Position numbers and translations under genes: made by a program
DNA from: Alphaproteobacteria bacterium
GTDB taxonomy: Bacteria > Pseudomonadota > Alphaproteobacteria > Sphingomonadales > Sphingomonadaceae
NCBI GenBank assembly: GCA_018823325.1
Contig: JAHJIJ010000034.1
Coordinates: 62,001-126,000 of the forward strand
Reading direction: 5' to 3'
Length of the DNA: 64,000 nucleotides
Shown: positions 63,802-64,000 of the stretch, in pieces
Layout of the letters: each line of letters opens with the position of its first letter
Position numbering within the stretch: the first letter of the stretch is position 1
The notes under the pieces: generated by a model
Told to the model about the DNA's origin: nothing
Databases searched by the model: none
The model's input: the letters and a program-made list of their open reading frames with translations, nothing else

Positions 63802-64000
63802 ATGGCCGGGAGCCGCCCGCTGCTGCCCTGGCTGATCGCGATCGGGTCGGGCGTGGCGCTCTGGAGCGCAACGGCCGTTCTCGGCGACCGCCGGGAGCCT
63901 TGGGATGCGGCGCTGTTCTGGTCGGCCAGCTATCCACTTGCGCTGCTGCTCTGCGGCTTGTGCGGCTTCGCTTTTCCCGTGCGGCCTTGGCGCTGGGCAG
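63802..64000 (+). CDS. Membrane protein, truncated by window edge
   Basis: ATG at 63802 opens a frame (MAGSRPLLPWLIAIGSGVAL...) that runs off the right edge after 66 codons without a stop. The first 66 residues contain two hydrophobic segments. Five bases after rlmE, it is probably co-transcribed with it. The family cannot be named from this fragment. Confidence 0.65.
   Translation, partial: MAGSRPLLPWLIAIGSGVALWSATAVLGDRREPWDAALFWSASYPLALLLCGLCGFAFPVRPWRWA

Overview
The window looks like the chromosome of a GC-rich alphaproteobacterium, most likely a sphingomonad (order Sphingomonadales). The evidence is protein-level resemblance recalled from that group: the SecY and L29 N-termini, the RGG/Gln-rich extension of S5, the rpsL-rpsG-fusA-tuf-rpsJ gene run, the ubiE-ubiB-coaBC-dut run, a Cpa/Tad pilus locus, and LigD-like and MarR-type catabolic genes. 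No database search was possible, so genus and species are not assigned.

Layout. (1) 1-16700, minus strand: the translation superoperon, read right to left as rpsL, rpsG, fusA, tuf, rpsJ, rplC, rplD, rplW, rplB, rpsS, rplV, rpsC, rplP, rpmC, rpsQ, rplN, rplX, rplE, rpsN, rpsH, rplF, rplR, rpsE, rpmD, rplO, secY (truncated by the window edge). A plus-strand acyltransferase gene sits between rpmD and rplO, and the tuf-rpsJ and rpsJ-rplC gaps hold terminator-like hairpins. (2) 17035-23492, plus strand: ubiquinone (ubiE, ubiB), coenzyme A (coaBC), dut, an E1-like MoeB/ThiF protein coupled to a DsrE-like protein, and a DUF4010 membrane protein. (3) 23538-36551: accessory metabolism, with two pirins around a branched-chain aminotransferase, a TetR-MarR-MarR fusion regulator, an SDR/MDR pair, an amidohydrolase, a TauD-type dioxygenase, glycerate 2-kinase, a 2-hydroxyacid dehydrogenase and a MarR regulator. 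(4) 36786-38598: a lipoprotein cytochrome c and a DAO-family flavoenzyme. (5) 38696-45688: a cpaABCDE-tadBC locus with no CpaF ATPase gene and no Flp pilin gene. (6) 45771-53959: GDP-mannose and UDP-galactose synthesis, a CHAD protein, the MsrPQ periplasmic repair system, lysA, a siroheme protein with a vestigial methyltransferase tail, and an SMP-30 lactonase. (7) 54106-64000: an SH3 surface protein, ispG coupled to a pentad-repeat protein and a class A beta-lactamase, ftsK, lolA, a HigBA toxin-antitoxin pair, tRNA-Gln, a Ppx/GppA phosphatase, rlmE and a truncated membrane gene.

Most genes are housekeeping. The least expected items are the inverted acyltransferase inside the spc operon, the three-domain regulator, the hairpins dividing the S10 operon, the ispG-pentad protein-bla operon, the Tad locus without CpaF, and the decayed SUMT domain. 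No insertion sequence, phage gene or CRISPR array was seen.
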